From Camarhynchus parvulus (taxonomy: Eukaryota > Chordata > Aves > Passeriformes > Thraupidae), in NCBI RefSeq assembly GCF_901933205.1, contig NC_044581.1, positions 9,162,001-9,226,000 of the forward strand: DNA of 64,000 bases, written 5' to 3'. Positions 51,101 through 60,910 of the stretch are shown one piece after another. The position numbers and the translations under genes are program-made. The notes under the pieces were generated by a model. The model was not told the origin of the DNA, ran no database searches, and was given only the letters and a program-made list of their open reading frames with translations. The first letter of the stretch is position 1, and every line of letters begins with the position of its first letter.

Positions 51101-51315
51101 GCTGGGGCACTCGAAGGGTTTGGGTCCACCTAGTGGACTGTACTTGGATTCTGGTACCTCACAAGTGCCTTCATAGTTCTTGTGACTCTGAAATCTTGTC
51201 GGAGAGGAGTGAGACTGCAGTCCATGGCGAGGAATACAAATTGGCTGGTTGACAGAGGATGATGGCTGCTCTACATTAAAGATGTATATGGACGCACAGT
51301 CATCTGACTCAAGAT
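5979..51315 (-). CDS. NFATC3: NFATC3, nuclear factor of activated T cells 3 (5'-partial; exons 2-10 joined)
   Basis: This is a calcium/calcineurin-regulated transcription factor. In resting cells NFAT proteins are phosphorylated and cytoplasmic; calcineurin dephosphorylates them, they enter the nucleus and bind GGAAA sites, often with AP-1. The nine exons are 51315-50196, 42196-42034, 30044-29845, 29176-29004, 28244-28104, 26858-26803, 26168-26042, 24242-23196 and 6103-5979. All introns are GT-AG and the phases agree, giving one frame of 1,050 residues (numbered here from the Asp split at the start of exon 2). Domains in order are the calcineurin docking site PSIQIT (71-76), serine-rich and SP repeats (about 120-270), the KRR nuclear localisation signal, an LSVP calcineurin site, the Rel-homology region (about 378-660), the transactivation tail and a C-terminal cap. 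The match is to NFATC3 rather than its paralogues, judged from remembered family sequences. Exon 1 with the start codon is outside the window, so promoter and true N-terminus are not visible. Human NFATC3 is about 1,075 residues, so the length fits an intact gene. Confidence 0.97.
9401..9835 (-). other. Unidentified 144-codon ORF inside NFATC3 intron 9, same strand
   Basis: The ORF runs from an ATG at 9835 to a TAG at 9401. I do not recognise the product. The C-terminal 70 residues look more protein-like than most intronic ORFs, mixing hydrophobic and charged residues ([45 protein letters not shown]), with no low complexity. No signal peptide or membrane segment is evident. A cryptic acceptor within it (AAAGAG before GC AGC AAA) would join exon 9 in phase, giving Gly then Ser-Lys-Ser, so an alternative terminal exon is conceivable. 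A decayed retrocopy or plain chance are equally possible. Confidence 0.15.
20180..20223 (+). repeat. Purine-rich (GGAAA/GGAA)n simple repeat
   Basis: The stretch is almost entirely A and G, with alternating GGAA and GGAAA units. It lies in intron 9 and shows no wider repeat around it. Confidence 0.7.
21982..21994. repeat. Poly-T run (13)
   Basis: An uninterrupted T13 lies in intron 9, read as A13 on the transcribed strand. No retroposon body was recognised next to it. Confidence 0.8.
22597..22602 (-). terminator. NFATC3: Intronic poly(A) signal candidate after exon 9
   Basis: A minus-strand AATAAA lies about 600 nt past the exon 9 donor, with another at 22430-22435. With the in-frame stop inside the donor (GAT GGT AAG TAG), cleavage here would produce an mRNA encoding an NFATC3 that lacks the exon 10 cap. 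No direct evidence of use. Confidence 0.25.
23196..24242 (-). CDS. NFATC3: NFATC3 exon 9: C-terminal transactivation domain
   Basis: This 1,047-nt exon follows ACTTTTTCCAG and ends G before GTAAGTAG. Two bases complete Val661, 348 codons follow (662-1009), and one base starts Val1010. It is rich in Ser, Pro, Gln and His with little predicted fold, as expected of an NFAT transactivation tail. MKQEH at its start and IKPEPEDRE near its end (IKPE at 23257-23268) both fit the SUMO consensus psi-K-x-E and sit where NFATC1 has known SUMO sites. Residues 819-952 contain four degenerate copies of a F/Y-H/Q-S-P...SPQL unit. The exon ends in the conserved [11 protein letters not shown]. About 23280-23660 is strongly GC- and CpG-rich compared with the AT-rich introns. 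In this exon the human and window proteins differ by many substitutions and several indels, which is normal for this tail. Confidence 0.96.
23368..23769 (-). repeat. NFATC3: Four-unit degenerate coding repeat in exon 9
   Basis: Units are 23769-23656, 23655-23566, 23565-23455 and 23454-23368 (38, 30, 37 and 29 residues). Each opens with an aromatic-H/Q-S/C core (VQFHSS, MGFHCP, VPFHSP, LPYQSP), runs through Ser/Pro/Gly-rich sequence, often with an HPL/HS or SG element, and closes with SPAQL, SPQL, SPQL and SPQA. Units 1 and 3 are the most alike. Human NFATC3 keeps the same pattern in weaker form. Confidence 0.55.
24243..26041 (-). other. NFATC3: NFATC3 intron 8 (1.8 kb)
   Basis: This AT-rich intron runs from GTACTG to TTTTTCCAG. 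Its last 217 bases are open in the exon 9 frame by chance, so exon 9 seems longer by ORF calling; the acceptor and family homology place the true edge at 24242. Nothing else was recognised. Confidence 0.9.
26042..26168 (-). CDS. NFATC3: NFATC3 exon 8: end of Rel-homology region, basic C-terminal motif
   Basis: This 127-nt exon begins after a TTTCCTATAG acceptor and encodes 42 codons (residues 619-660) plus the first base of Val661. It was located by homology because the open frame is short. Its blocks are [28 protein letters not shown] and QSQRFTYTP. The basic [11 protein letters not shown] stretch is the second conserved NFAT nuclear localisation signal at the end of the Rel-homology region. 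The donor is GTACTG, a fairly weak 5' splice site that departs from GTRAGT at several positions. Confidence 0.95.
26169..26802 (-). other. NFATC3: NFATC3 intron 7 (634 bp)
   Basis: This short AT-rich intron lies between GTGAGAA and TTTCCTATAG. No further features were seen. Confidence 0.9.
26803..26858 (-). CDS. NFATC3: NFATC3 exon 7: 56-nt micro-exon of the IPT domain
   Basis: This very short exon encodes the end of Asp600 and 18 codons ([18 protein letters not shown]). It follows a TTTTTCTCAACAG acceptor and ends before GTGAGAA. The donor boundary is slightly ambiguous because of a GGGG run, but only the split after the third G keeps the frame with exon 8. It is too short for ORF finding and was found by matching the conserved NFAT peptide. 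Human NFATC3 has Lys where this protein has Arg in RERCQG. Confidence 0.95.
26859..28103 (-). other. NFATC3: NFATC3 intron 6 (1.25 kb) with a GC-rich island
   Basis: The flanks are AT-rich, but about 27040-27480 is GC-rich, with runs such as CCCGGCCCGGGG and CCCCGCGG near 27265-27320. Three CAGGT cores lie at 27428-27450. A 204-codon minus-strand ORF covers the island but is explained by composition and resembles no known protein. Confidence 0.85.
28104..28244 (-). CDS. NFATC3: NFATC3 exon 6: linker and start of IPT/RHR-C domain
   Basis: This 141-nt exon lies between an ATTTCTAAAG acceptor and a GTAAATA donor. Two bases complete Ser553, 46 codons follow (residues 554-599), and one base starts Asp600. 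It reads [19 protein letters not shown], then [20 protein letters not shown], the opening strands of the immunoglobulin-like IPT dimerisation domain. The peptide ending FFEKGQ leads directly into exon 7. The acceptor polypyrimidine tract is weak, so splicing may lean on exonic signals, but this is only an inference. Confidence 0.96.
28245..29003 (-). other. NFATC3: NFATC3 intron 5 (759 bp)
   Basis: An AT-rich intron from GTAAGATT to TTCTAAAG. No other feature was recognised. Confidence 0.9.
29004..29176 (-). CDS. NFATC3: NFATC3 exon 5: Rel-homology region, end of N-terminal domain
   Basis: This 173-nt exon lies between a CATCTCCAG acceptor and a GTAAGATT donor. One base completes Ser495, 57 codons follow (residues 496-552), and one base starts Ser553. 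The conserved blocks [35 protein letters not shown] and SGKVLSLQ are shared by all calcineurin-regulated NFATs and form the last strands of the DNA-binding domain and the region facing AP-1. No missing residues or frame damage are seen. Confidence 0.97.
29177..29844 (-). other. NFATC3: NFATC3 intron 4 (668 bp)
   Basis: A short intron from GTACATC to CATCTCCAG. Nothing else was recognised; ORFs here are continuations of the exon 4 frames. Confidence 0.9.
29845..30044 (-). CDS. NFATC3: NFATC3 exon 4: Rel-homology N-terminal domain, beta core
   Basis: This 200-nt exon follows a CCCCCCACAG acceptor and ends with AG before GTACATC. It encodes residues 429-494 plus the start of Ser495. The conserved blocks are [31 protein letters not shown] and [10 protein letters not shown], typical of the NFAT Rel-homology N-terminal domain. 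Base composition is unusual: the first 51 codons (29892-30044) end in G or C in 48 cases, while only 4 of the last 15 do. The neighbouring exons and introns are AT-rich. The protein sequence itself is ordinary NFATC3, not that of another NFAT. Confidence 0.97.
39430..39491 (+). mobile_element. CR1-type LINE 3'-end fragment
   Basis: The block GTTGGACTTGACAACCTCTG, then TAGGTCTGTTCCAATT and ATTCTGTT, resembles the avian CR1 3' end (TTGGACTTGATGATCC..., GGGTCCCTTCCAACT, terminal ATTCTATG-like octamer). Only the last 60 or so bases are recognisable and they are diverged, which fits the usual severe 5' truncation of old CR1 copies. Orientation is antisense to NFATC3. Confidence 0.6.
41625..41666 (+). 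repeat. Two-copy 21-bp tandem repeat
   Basis: Units 41625-41645 and 41646-41666 abut exactly and match at 18 of 21 positions (CAT-TCT-CTAAGCAA-CCAGA pattern). A partial third copy may start at 41667 (AGTCTCC). It lies in intron 3, about 370 bp downstream of exon 3. Confidence 0.7.
42034..42196 (-). CDS. NFATC3: NFATC3 exon 3: start of Rel-homology region, DNA-contact loop
   Basis: This 163-nt exon begins after TTGATTGCAG and ends AAG before GTAGGAAG. One base completes the Arg codon split with exon 2, then 54 codons follow (residues 375-428). The conserved core includes [16 protein letters not shown] and the recognition loop [11 protein letters not shown], which in NFAT crystal structures makes base contacts with the GGAAA half-site. 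The exon differs from the human peptide at only a few positions, as expected for the most constrained part of the protein. Confidence 0.97.
42197..50195 (-). other. NFATC3: NFATC3 intron 2 (8.0 kb)
   Basis: This AT-rich intron runs from GTGAGTGA to TTGATTGCAG. A T13 run lies at 44652-44664. No coding exon, RNA gene or clear transposon was recognised. Confidence 0.9.
44652..44664. repeat. Poly-T run (13)
   Basis: A homopolymer in intron 2, followed by an A/T-rich stretch. It has no recognisable retroposon body. Confidence 0.75.
50196..51315 (-). CDS. NFATC3: NFATC3 exon 2: calcineurin-regulated NFAT homology domain
   Basis: This 1,120-nt exon starts after a TTTTCAG acceptor with two bases completing an Asp codon, and ends CG before a GTGAGT donor. 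It encodes residues 1-374. The PSIQIT calcineurin docking motif lies at 51089-51106. It is followed by the serine-rich region ([13 protein letters not shown]) and three SP boxes: [22 protein letters not shown] and [17 protein letters not shown]2 and SP3 each end in an SITxDxWL-type sequence. The nuclear localisation signal KRR is at 50609-50617, and the second calcineurin contact, LSVP, is at 50246-50257. By family knowledge, GSK3, CK1, DYRK and MAP kinases phosphorylate these serines and calcineurin reverses it. A Met at 51010 opens a long frame but is not the real start, because the reading frame and family homology continue upstream to the splice acceptor. The donor reads CGG TGA, so retention of intron 2 would stop translation at once. 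Confidence 0.97.
50246..50257 (-). other. NFATC3: LxVP calcineurin docking motif (LSVP)
   Basis: LSVP lies between the SP repeats and the Rel-homology region, within [11 protein letters not shown]. It is the second NFAT contact with calcineurin, near the site bound by cyclosporin and FK506 complexes. Confidence 0.9.
51089..51106 (-). other. NFATC3: PxIxIT calcineurin docking motif (PSIQIT)
   Basis: Residues 71-76 read PSIQIT, the primary calcineurin A docking site of NFAT proteins. It is preceded by the conserved GGPKPFEC and followed by SISPNCH, as in other NFATC3 proteins. Confidence 0.95.
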
Positions 51316-52694
51316 CTGAAAACGAAATTAAAAAAAATAAAAATGTAGTAAGAGTCAGAATGCAATACTTGGATAAATGCCATAAACAAAATCCTTTGCT
51401 TCCCAGATATGGACTGTTATCAACATCCTAGACATTTCCCATTACACTAGTTACACAAAATAAAGCTAATTCTTAAAATTCTTAAAATTAAGTTTTCCCC
51501 AGTCTATTTTACAACTAAATATGACTACAGTATGATTTTCTATCATATATCCTGTTTTCAATCAGATTTCACAGTTTATACACATCTTCACAAAGAAATT
51601 ATAATGCAAACAGAAAAATGGGTTAAAATCCTGAAAGGCTCTAAGCTTGAACACTCAATTCAAACTTCATCTCTCATAACTGTATTCCACATATAATAAA
51701 CATTTTTAATCAAAAATCATTAAAAGTTTATCTTTTTTGACACAAATAGGATGAAGGTACTTTCTGCAAGTCCTGTCAATACTTATAAGAACCAGAACAT
51801 CACATCCATAATACTGATCTACTTTAACAACGGAAAGCATCTTACAGTGACTCAAGTTTGAATGAAGATTATGAGCTACTAAAAACATTCAACCAAAGGA
51901 GGCCTAACAAGGAATATTATTAGAGATACTATGAAGAATTGTATTCCTAAGATGTATTTTTTGTAGGTTGGAAAACTCTGAAGTGCCTATGCTAAATAGC
52001 ATTTTTCAGTGCAGTTGCATGAAGTTTGAGCACAAGTTGTTCAGCAAAATAAGGCAAAACAAAATATTCTCAGGCCTCACTAACTTATCCAAAACACAGG
52101 AAATATTCCAAAGAAAAACAAGCAATTGAGAAGGAGTACAAGTCCCATTATCAAAATCAGCAACTTCATCTCACAGAACTGAAGCAGTTTTTCTTCCCCA
52201 TTTCTCAGTATTAAATTAACTGCCAATAGGAGACATTTGTCTGAAACAAAAGTAGAAAACACAAATTTTTTTTCTTATTTTGTAGGTACTGTGATTCCAC
52301 TCTTGTTTCTTTTCACTTGTAAATAGGGTCTTCAGTCTTTAATTTTCCACAAATCCAGGCTAGATGACATAAATTGCATCTCTAGGTATTAGCTCTTTTT
52401 TTTAAATTATTTTTATCCTGAATACCAGCAGACTAATAATATTTGTTTTAAAATAAATGTATTCTCTCTCACAATCAGTTAAAATATCCAGACTGGAAGC
52501 TATGTATTTTAGACCTTTGCATGACAAAAAAAAATTAGTTTGTTAATGAAGTCAGTCTATTTCACTAATAGCAATCAGCTTAAAATTACCTAAAACAGAA
52601 ACAAAACATCGGCTCCTCAGAGACAGGGAAGCATTTTCAAATGAAGAGAAAGCACATTGTTACCAAGAATTGGACTACATTCCTCAGACTTCAC

Positions 52695-52725
52695 AAAAAA
52701 AAAAAAAAAAAAAAACAAAAAAAAA
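52695..52725 (+). repeat. Poly-A tract, A21-C-A9
   Basis: A near-perfect 31-base A tract in intron 1. It resembles a retroposon tail, but the sequence before it has no recognisable element and no target duplication was found. Confidence 0.8.
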
Positions 52726-53307
52726 GGCTGAAGGTTCATGAGCAGGGAACAACTCTATAAGAAATCTATTAAAGGAGGCATACATTGCATTTAAGGAGCA
52801 CATATTATAAACACTGCATGATTTTATATGTATTATGGTTATGTATGACAATTATCCATACTATATATCATTAACTACTACTATATGTGTTAAGAGCACA
52901 GAAAATCAGCATAGGTTGATTTCTAAATATGTACACACTGAAAGAATCAGGGTTCTCAGGAAGGACTACTGCACATATCACACACAATTAACTCAAGCTC
53001 ACTATGTTGAGCACTACCAAAACTGCATTTCCCTGTTCTTTCACTAGGGTAACAAACATTTTTTAAAAACATTAATTGAGAGTCTGTCTTTCTGCTGTTT
53101 TCCATCACAAAACATGAAATGCAGACAGTAATTGGTTCTAGGTTTTGCACATTTATTGGTGCATTAACATGCAAGATCACATATCTGTTTCCTAACTCAG
53201 TATTAATAAAAGCATAGATGTAGGGAAGAAAAAGCCAATCCTATAAAGGCTATTACCTACCTTATCAAAACTTGGAAATAAAACAGTTTCAGCCACAGAA
53301 CTTTTAA

Positions 53308-53325
53308 AATAATAATAATAATAAT
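53308..53325 (+). repeat. (AAT)6 microsatellite
   Basis: Six uninterrupted AAT units in intron 1, flanked by AT-rich unique sequence. Confidence 0.85.
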
Positions 53326-54106
53326 GTTTTAGAAAAACAGCAGTTGGAAGTCTTCAAGCCCTGTGTGTAACCATTTACTGTCATTAATTGTTTTAGGAAC
53401 AGTAGCAGCACACTGTTTGCACTAAACCTCTCACCACTGCAAAGAGCCTTATTCCTCTTGCACTAATAATCAAGAGATCTTAAAATATTTAAGACAAGTT
53501 CTCTACTTTCAGTGTCACAGGGATTTATAAAAAGCAGATGTATATTCAGAATTTAATTTTCACAATGCTGAGGTGGAGAGATCAGACTCACACAGAATTA
53601 CCAACACCAGCTGGGCAGAACAGGGGAAGAGATGGAGCAGACAGGAGACAGAACTTTTGTGACTCAGGCTGCTGCGGTCCCTCTCCTGACAAACCCTCTC
53701 CTGAGTTTGGCTGTGCTGGCCGTTACCCCTCCCCAGCTGCACACACAAAACAGGAAGCTAGAAACCTAATGAATATCCAATCCCAAAAGCACACTTAACA
53801 CTGTGAACACAACATGGTTTGAAGTCTAAATCACCCACATCATTTTCAGACTCAATTGATAAACATGTAGATTTATTTCGGTCTGTGCACACAAATCCTC
53901 CCCCTTACAGTTCATGTGTTTAAATAACCTGTTAGCTGCTCACAAAAAGGACAACACTAAGACCTTTACAAATCATGTAATTAATTCTACTAAATTATTT
54001 ACCAGAAATTATTTTTGTCCTAATAAAGATTGCAGAGAATCCAATCTGAAAGAGCCCTCTAACCTATCTTAAGGAACTAGTAACACACAAACATAAATAT
54101 ACAACT

Positions 54107-54120
54107 GGGGGGGAGGGGGG
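54107..54120 (+). repeat. G-rich run G7-A-G6
   Basis: Two adjoining G runs separated by one A in an AT-rich intron. Only two long runs are present, so a standard four-tract quadruplex would have to split them. Confidence 0.8.
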
Positions 54121-57100
54121 AAAGAAAAAATGAAAAAAACTTTGCTGATAACCCTTAAAAGAGAAAGCAGTGAGAATAGCACAAAACAAATCCACCACAG
54201 GGCTTCAAGAAGCAGAGGGTAAACAAACAAAGGAAAGTCTCACAGTAGGCAAGTGTAAAGAAAAAGGAGTTATGGAGAAGCCCGAGGGAAAAAAATGGAG
54301 TTCTGGAAATCTGGTTACTTCATAGGAGAGGTATTACATGCAAACAATCCTATTGGGGGAGGAAAGACAATAAAGAAGTTGGCCAAGTCATGAGGCCTTC
54401 ACTGACCATAAAATATATGAAAGCACTCAAGACACAGAAACTAGGGCAGCCTACGAAGGTAGAGCACAAAAACTACCACAAGCACATGGGGGCAAGATGA
54501 CAAGACAGACACAGCAAAACACACAGACCAAGAGAAGTACTGCCATTCACCTCAAATCCCTTCATGCCACTGAAAAGGCAGGTGTGCTAAATGCTTTTGC
54601 TTTAGTAAGGACAACAGAATAAACTGCTAATAAAAATAACAGCAATACAGAGTAAAGAAAACTGGACTCAATAAAAGGTTAAAAAATAATGAAGGATTAT
54701 GGGCCAATAAGTTCAACTTCAGTTTTAGAAGTAGTATTAATAGTTTATTTGTTCCAGTAAGCATTTTAAAGGAGACGAAGAAACAAAACAAGTCGCCGTT
54801 TCCTAAGAACAAACCACGTCAAACACATTTTCTTTTACAATCAAAGGAGATGTTCTGGACAAATGGCATAGAAAGAAACTCAGCTTTGTCTTTACTTAGT
54901 AAGATTTTTACCACTGAGAAGCACAGAGAAGCCATGAGTCTTTAGAAATTTATTGGCGTCTTCCTCCCCACCCTGCTGAGATCAGGTTCACTACTGAGAG
55001 ATCACAAAAATGAGCAGACGCTCTATATTCACATATAAGCTAAATAAAGCTGCAGACTTTCATTGCAATCTTACATCAGGCATCTGTGTCATCCACTGTC
55101 AATGAGAACCAGAAGGTTGCTCATTTTGAATGTACATTTGCTACTGTCTGGAAACAGCCTCGTGTACAGAAGCTCCTGTTCAGCATTAAAACAATGCTGG
55201 CTCATCCCTTACTAAGCTGCTAACTACACTTCAACATAAGCTGTCTAACTGGGGAATATAATTAAATAATATCCAGAACAACTGCTTCTAAAGTACATTT
55301 TGCTTACTACTTGCTGTATCAGAGTGCACATTTAGGACTAGCAATGCTTGCCCACCAGTTGTTCACTCCCTGGTGTTGTACTGGCACATGCACATGTGCA
55401 GCTGTGCACTCAGCCAGATTTCTCCAGAGAAGGAAGGTCAATTACTATCAAATGTCTGAACACAAGCCCTGTGCCAGAATTACCCAAACTGTTTTATTAT
55501 TCTAAGTTTACAAGCCCATAAACAAACATTTTCAGACAATAGGAGTTGCTATAAGGTACGAAGAAAGTGCAACTTGACCTAGGTCTTATAAAACTACTAC
55601 TGTAAAACACGATCAGCAATCAAGTCCTTTAAATAGCATGAGGAAAGACCTGAACATTGACACAGACATCATGTGTGTTCTCAGGCAAGTCTGTCTCACC
55701 TACAAGCTTTAAAAAGAATGACCAACTCTTCTGTTTTCCACTTCTGTCATGACAGTTACCATTATCTCTTTCTGAACACAATAGTTACAAAAATATTTGT
55801 AAAAAGGGACAAAAAGCATATGTGGCTGTTTTTTTATTTTATTACTCTGCAGGTTTGCACAAGTTTATATATTTCTTGGGATGAAAGAGGTGTCTTAATT
55901 TTCACAGGGAACACAAAATAGTCAATAATCGATAGTTTTTCTTTTGTGTACATAAAAACACGATTGATGAGAGTTCTTCTTGGCATACTATTGCACTAAA
56001 GCTCTATAAGTGGATATTTAACCCCAGTTTTCCATTACAAGATATCAGTTCTCCAGAAACACTTCCTACAAGCTTAAACATCAGCTTAAAAAATTCCACA
56101 ACCCCAAACTGAAACATAGCAATGTATTAGTTTATAAGGAGTACAACTGACTAGCAAGCCAAATATGGTACTGAAAAAGAATAAATTGTGAAAAAAATTA
56201 AGGTAGGTAGCAGGGTGGAGTAGGGGGAAACATCCTTCTAGACCAGTTAGAAATACATGAAGGAGTACTCCAAGTTTAAGTTTTCAGAAAGGGATGATTT
56301 ACAAGTCTCATTTTATGAAGCAGTTCACTCTCTTCAATGGTTTTGTGCTCTGTTTCATGGTCATGTCAGATTACTCAAAAAAGGATAAAAATTAATTTTA
56401 CTTTTGTCAATCATGTATGCCAGAAGCTGTTCTGTTGTGCCAGTCACAATTTCACTAATTTTCTTTTGTTAAGCAAGTATACTAGAAATGTAGAAGAAAA
56501 AGAACCTTCTCAACAGTGGGAGCTCATCAAGGAGTCTTTTCCAATTCTAGTCTGGATAAGAATTCATTATCCTTTGTAGAAATAGAGAAGAATAAAGAAG
56601 CTACAGTAGTTTAAGCAGTTTAAACAAGAGAAGAATCCAGCATATCAAATGTTTACAACTGACACTAAAATAAGAACATACTGGCTCTTGGGGTGTAACT
56701 ACACTAAGGTTTTTTGAGCAACAACCACCCTCCCACACACCTTCACACACAAAGGGGGAGGGGAACTGAGAAGAGATGTTCTTTTAACACAGATGATTTT
56801 GGTAATCATATTTACAGTGCACTAACACCTGTATATGTACAACTGACAGAATGGCAAGCTTCAGGACATGGGAGGAAACAAGCAACCAGGACAGGAACAG
56901 CAGGTGTTCACTATCAAATAAAAATGTAACATGCAACTAAACAAACCCTTAGGTCACAGCCTGGTACGCATTTAAACTAGAACTGTTGTCTTAGTGTACA
57001 TCCAGCTTCACACTGAAGTAATGAAATTACATTTCAAATTGGGAAAGAACAGCTTTGAGCTACATTGCTAACAGGTTATGTACAAGGCAGGTAAAGAATT

Positions 57101-60100
57101 CAACTTGTAACTGTAAGATTCAACAAGAATTAGTCACTCTAAGTTCAGTTACAAAACAGAAAATAACAACCGGATGCGTTAAGCAGTGTTTATACCTGTG
57201 CCTTCTCCAGCTCTCCTGCTATGTCTGGTTGATATGAAGCATGTCTTTAAATGATAACTTTTTATATAAAGCCTTTGGTTGAGTATTTAAGGATTATTCA
57301 TTAATACTCATAACAGGTTAAAAAAAAATCTGTTTCTTGCTTTAGAAGCCTCCAAGTTCTGTGGGCTCCTCTATTTTTAATCTGTGGCTATATCATTCAA
57401 GAAGACATGGTATTTCACTGCATAATAACCTTGCAGACAAAACAGAAGCTGCTGTCCTCCAGTTTGATGAAGCCTCATTTGTCATTCACTGTCAGATCAA
57501 AGGTAATCTTAGCACGACCCAGTAGTTCAGAGATATTAGTGTACAGCCTTTTGGAAACAGCACAGTACATGGGCACAGCAGGTACTATCACACAGTATGA
57601 GCAACCATCTGACACTGCTGTTCTGAAGATGAACTCTCTTATTCTGTATTAGGTGTTAGAGCCTGCAAAAGGACTGCAGCCCTGCAACCTCCGAGAATTT
57701 CAGATATGTAGACATAAGACCTGAGAGAAGACTGATCACTCCCAAACTGGTGTGCTGTGCCTGACCCACTGGAAGTAGACTGAGCATAAAGGTAAGTGAG
57801 AAGATTAGGCAAATACCGAGTGAAGGGAACAAGGGAATTAATCATGGGTTGTAATTGCCAGCAGGCCAGGTTTGCCTAGATTCTTGCTACTGTGGGCCAA
57901 TTTACCATGCACAACTCTTCCTTTGTGGGGGCAAAACCAACAGACTCCATGAAAAGACTCTCCAGTCAAACAGAATGAACTGAAATTCTCACCTAATTCA
58001 CCTAACTCCTACATGGATGCCTTCACCACCAACTGACTTTTAACATGACCTTGCTCATGGCAACCTGCTGCTCTATACAGAGACGCTGCCAGTTCACTGC
58101 TCCAGTCCTGAAGCAAGCACTGAGCAGAAACCAAACTTGCAAAATCAGAAGGTGTTAAGTAGGGCCGTATCAAAGAAAACAGACTGGAGTGTGCAAGAAA
58201 ATTTGTATTTTAGTTTACAGGAGAGTTCGGTGACACAGAGCAGGGTCTTTGTGCAAACTGGTAGAAAAGGAGAGCAGTAAGCCAAGGCAAGATGTCTGAG
58301 TGGGGAGCAGTTACACAGTGGAGGGGAGACTGAAATGGGGGCATCCCCTTTCTGATTATCAAACAGAGCATGACACAGAGATTGAGAACTGGTATCAATA
58401 ATATCTGAACAAACTCGTTTGGGAACTCTTCACATCTCGGCCAAATTACACTGTACTGCTGCAGCAGCCTGCACGACAGAGGGCAAACCATTCCACAGCA
58501 GGCAGCACTCCTACCATATAGTTAACTCAGTATTTCAAACCATCAAGTTTTACAGCTTTTCACCAATATTTTATAATGCAGTTTAAATGTGGACTTCAGG
58601 TGCATTAAACACAAAGGCTGTGTATATCAAAGAACTGTAATGAGCCAGAATGACAATCTGAAACTGCCTTGCTTTCCCATCTGCTCGCATGAATGTAGAA
58701 TCAGAAACACCTTGAATTCACTCTGCTAGATTGACACAGTAAAAGGAAGAAACATGAATCAGGCAAATGAAAAAGAGGAGGCTGAAGCTAAGCACAAATA
58801 CCATTTTTTCTTAGCAAGGTTCAGAATGACACCCCAATATAAAGAGGTGGTGATATTAGCATGCTTCATGACTGTGCCACATGTAACTTTGCACCTCTTC
58901 CCAGAGTCCTAAATGGCTTGTGTTTATTCCAGCAGGACTGGAGGTATCACTTCATACTGTACATCAGCCTAACTCCTGCCCCCAACACAAAAAGCCTGGC
59001 AATTTGAAGGACAGCAGCATTTGCTCTCAAAAGACTAAACACGACAAATTGCACTGATGAAATACAGAGACTTAGGTCAGTTAAAGAAGCTGTGCAAAAT
59101 ATAAAATGTTGACAGATTTTCTTAGTAGTTCTTTGGATTAAATAATGTATTTCCTTATGGCCTTGTTTGTTTGAATAGTTATTCCAAATGACACTATTAA
59201 AGCCTTTTGTAATCAGTTACTGAATCTCCTCATCTTCTTCATGCCCTTGACTTAGGGAATAACTTCTAGAAAGCATCTAAAGATACACATGAGCAGCTAT
59301 ACATCACTGCAGATATTATTACGGGCCATTATGGAGCCATCAAAGCAATGAATCATTGTAACCAACAGTTAATAAATGCAACATGACTGGATTTGCAGTT
59401 TGTCATTCTGTCACACTTTCATTTTGGCAATGAAGATACAGAGGGCTACTCTGTACAACAACTCTAGTTAAAAGGTGACAGCTTTTGCCTCGGCCCAACT
59501 ACAAATACTGCCTCTCTGAAAGTATGTCTAAGTCATCCTTCAATTTTTCCAAAACCATTAAAAACATTAAAATGTGGGATTAAAAAACCATTTCCATTAG
59601 CATTTGTTCCCAAAAAAGCAATGTTAGCAGCCATTAAGCCATGAGGATTCTCATTACCCCTCTCCATCAACCTGCTAAAAAAACCCAGAAAACACCAGAA
59701 ATATTCAACTCCATTCAAGAATTTTTTCTATATTAAAAATATTTCTCACTTTTAGAAGTGATGACTAATCTTCAAAGTGCAACCTGAGAGACCATTTTAA
59801 GCATGCAATTCGTATTAATCTAAATATTAATATAAATAATATGATACTACATTTCTGGTATTAATAAATTAGCTCCAAGTACTTGCTCATGTTTTTACCT
59901 ACAAACATCTTTTGTGCAACCTCAAATGAAGTTTTTGTTTCTGCTTTAAAAAAACCCACCAAAATCATCACACAATACCAAATCAAACCACACACAGAAT
60001 TCTATTTTCATGACTTTACTGCTGAAAGGTCATGGGTTTGTAGTCAGATCCCCAGAAAGTTCATTCTTCTCTCCTTCCACCAGACCTGCAGTGCTTCAGA

Positions 60101-60867
60101 TTCAAATTCATCTTCCCTGAATGACTTTGAACAGTTCTATGATTTTTTAATGTTCTCTTTTGCCAGTATTTCAAAAGAACACTCACAAATGGGTGCACGA
60201 AAGGTAGAAGGGAATGCTGCCTTCTTAATAAGCTTGCTCCTGCCTTGCAGTTTTACTTAGCCTTACTGATCATTTCACTCATCTTAAATTCCACTGTCAT
60301 CCGAACCCACATGGCATGCCTGGATAAATGCAAGGACTTGGATGTTGTTTTACTGGCTGGGCTCTCTGCCAAGTCTGCTCCACGTACTTCCCTGGCCCAC
60401 TAGGGCAGCTTGAGGCAACAGCTCCCGTATTTACGTTATTGCTGTGAACAGCCGAACTGCTGCTTACTATTGACCCAGGCCCATCTACTCCAATTTATTC
60501 TCTCTCATTTACAGCAACATTACTGAGCTGGCTACACTTCAGGTGGCATCTGACAAACTGCTTCCAGTTGGACAATACAGACCAAAGTAATGGGACTGTC
60601 ATGTTTTAAGCGGAGGGCTACTTTTTACTTGGAGAAACAGCAAGAAATTTATAATTTTCAGAAATATGTAAGACAAAAGCAGTAGCCCAAATGCTGGCCT
60701 GCACCTGACTATCTCCTACATCACAAATCTCAGGATTTGTTTTCATTTACACTCTGCCTACAATTCAGTTGGGAGGAAAGGGGACAGAGAGCGATGTGCA
60801 ACTACGAATTCACCAACAAAATAAGTGACATTTTGTCAAACTGGGGACCTTTTCAAAATCCCTGCAA

Positions 60868-60910
60868 TACATAGTGACTCACTAGCTAGTGACTCTCAAT
60901 GCACTATGTA
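60868..60910. repeat. Nested inverted repeat
   Basis: Nine-base arms TACATAGTG (60868-60876) and CACTATGTA (60902-60910) are exact reverse complements. Between them lies a 12-bp perfect palindrome, CACTAGCTAGTG (60880-60891). No transposon ends were recognised. Confidence 0.6.

Noticed and set aside
50854..51129. Alternative-frame ORF across exon 2
   Set aside because: It is a shadow of the NFATC3 reading frame, which continues with clear homology from 51315.
52695..52725. Poly-A tract as the tail of a SINE or processed pseudogene
   Set aside because: No element body, no gene-like sequence and no target-site duplication could be recognised beside it.
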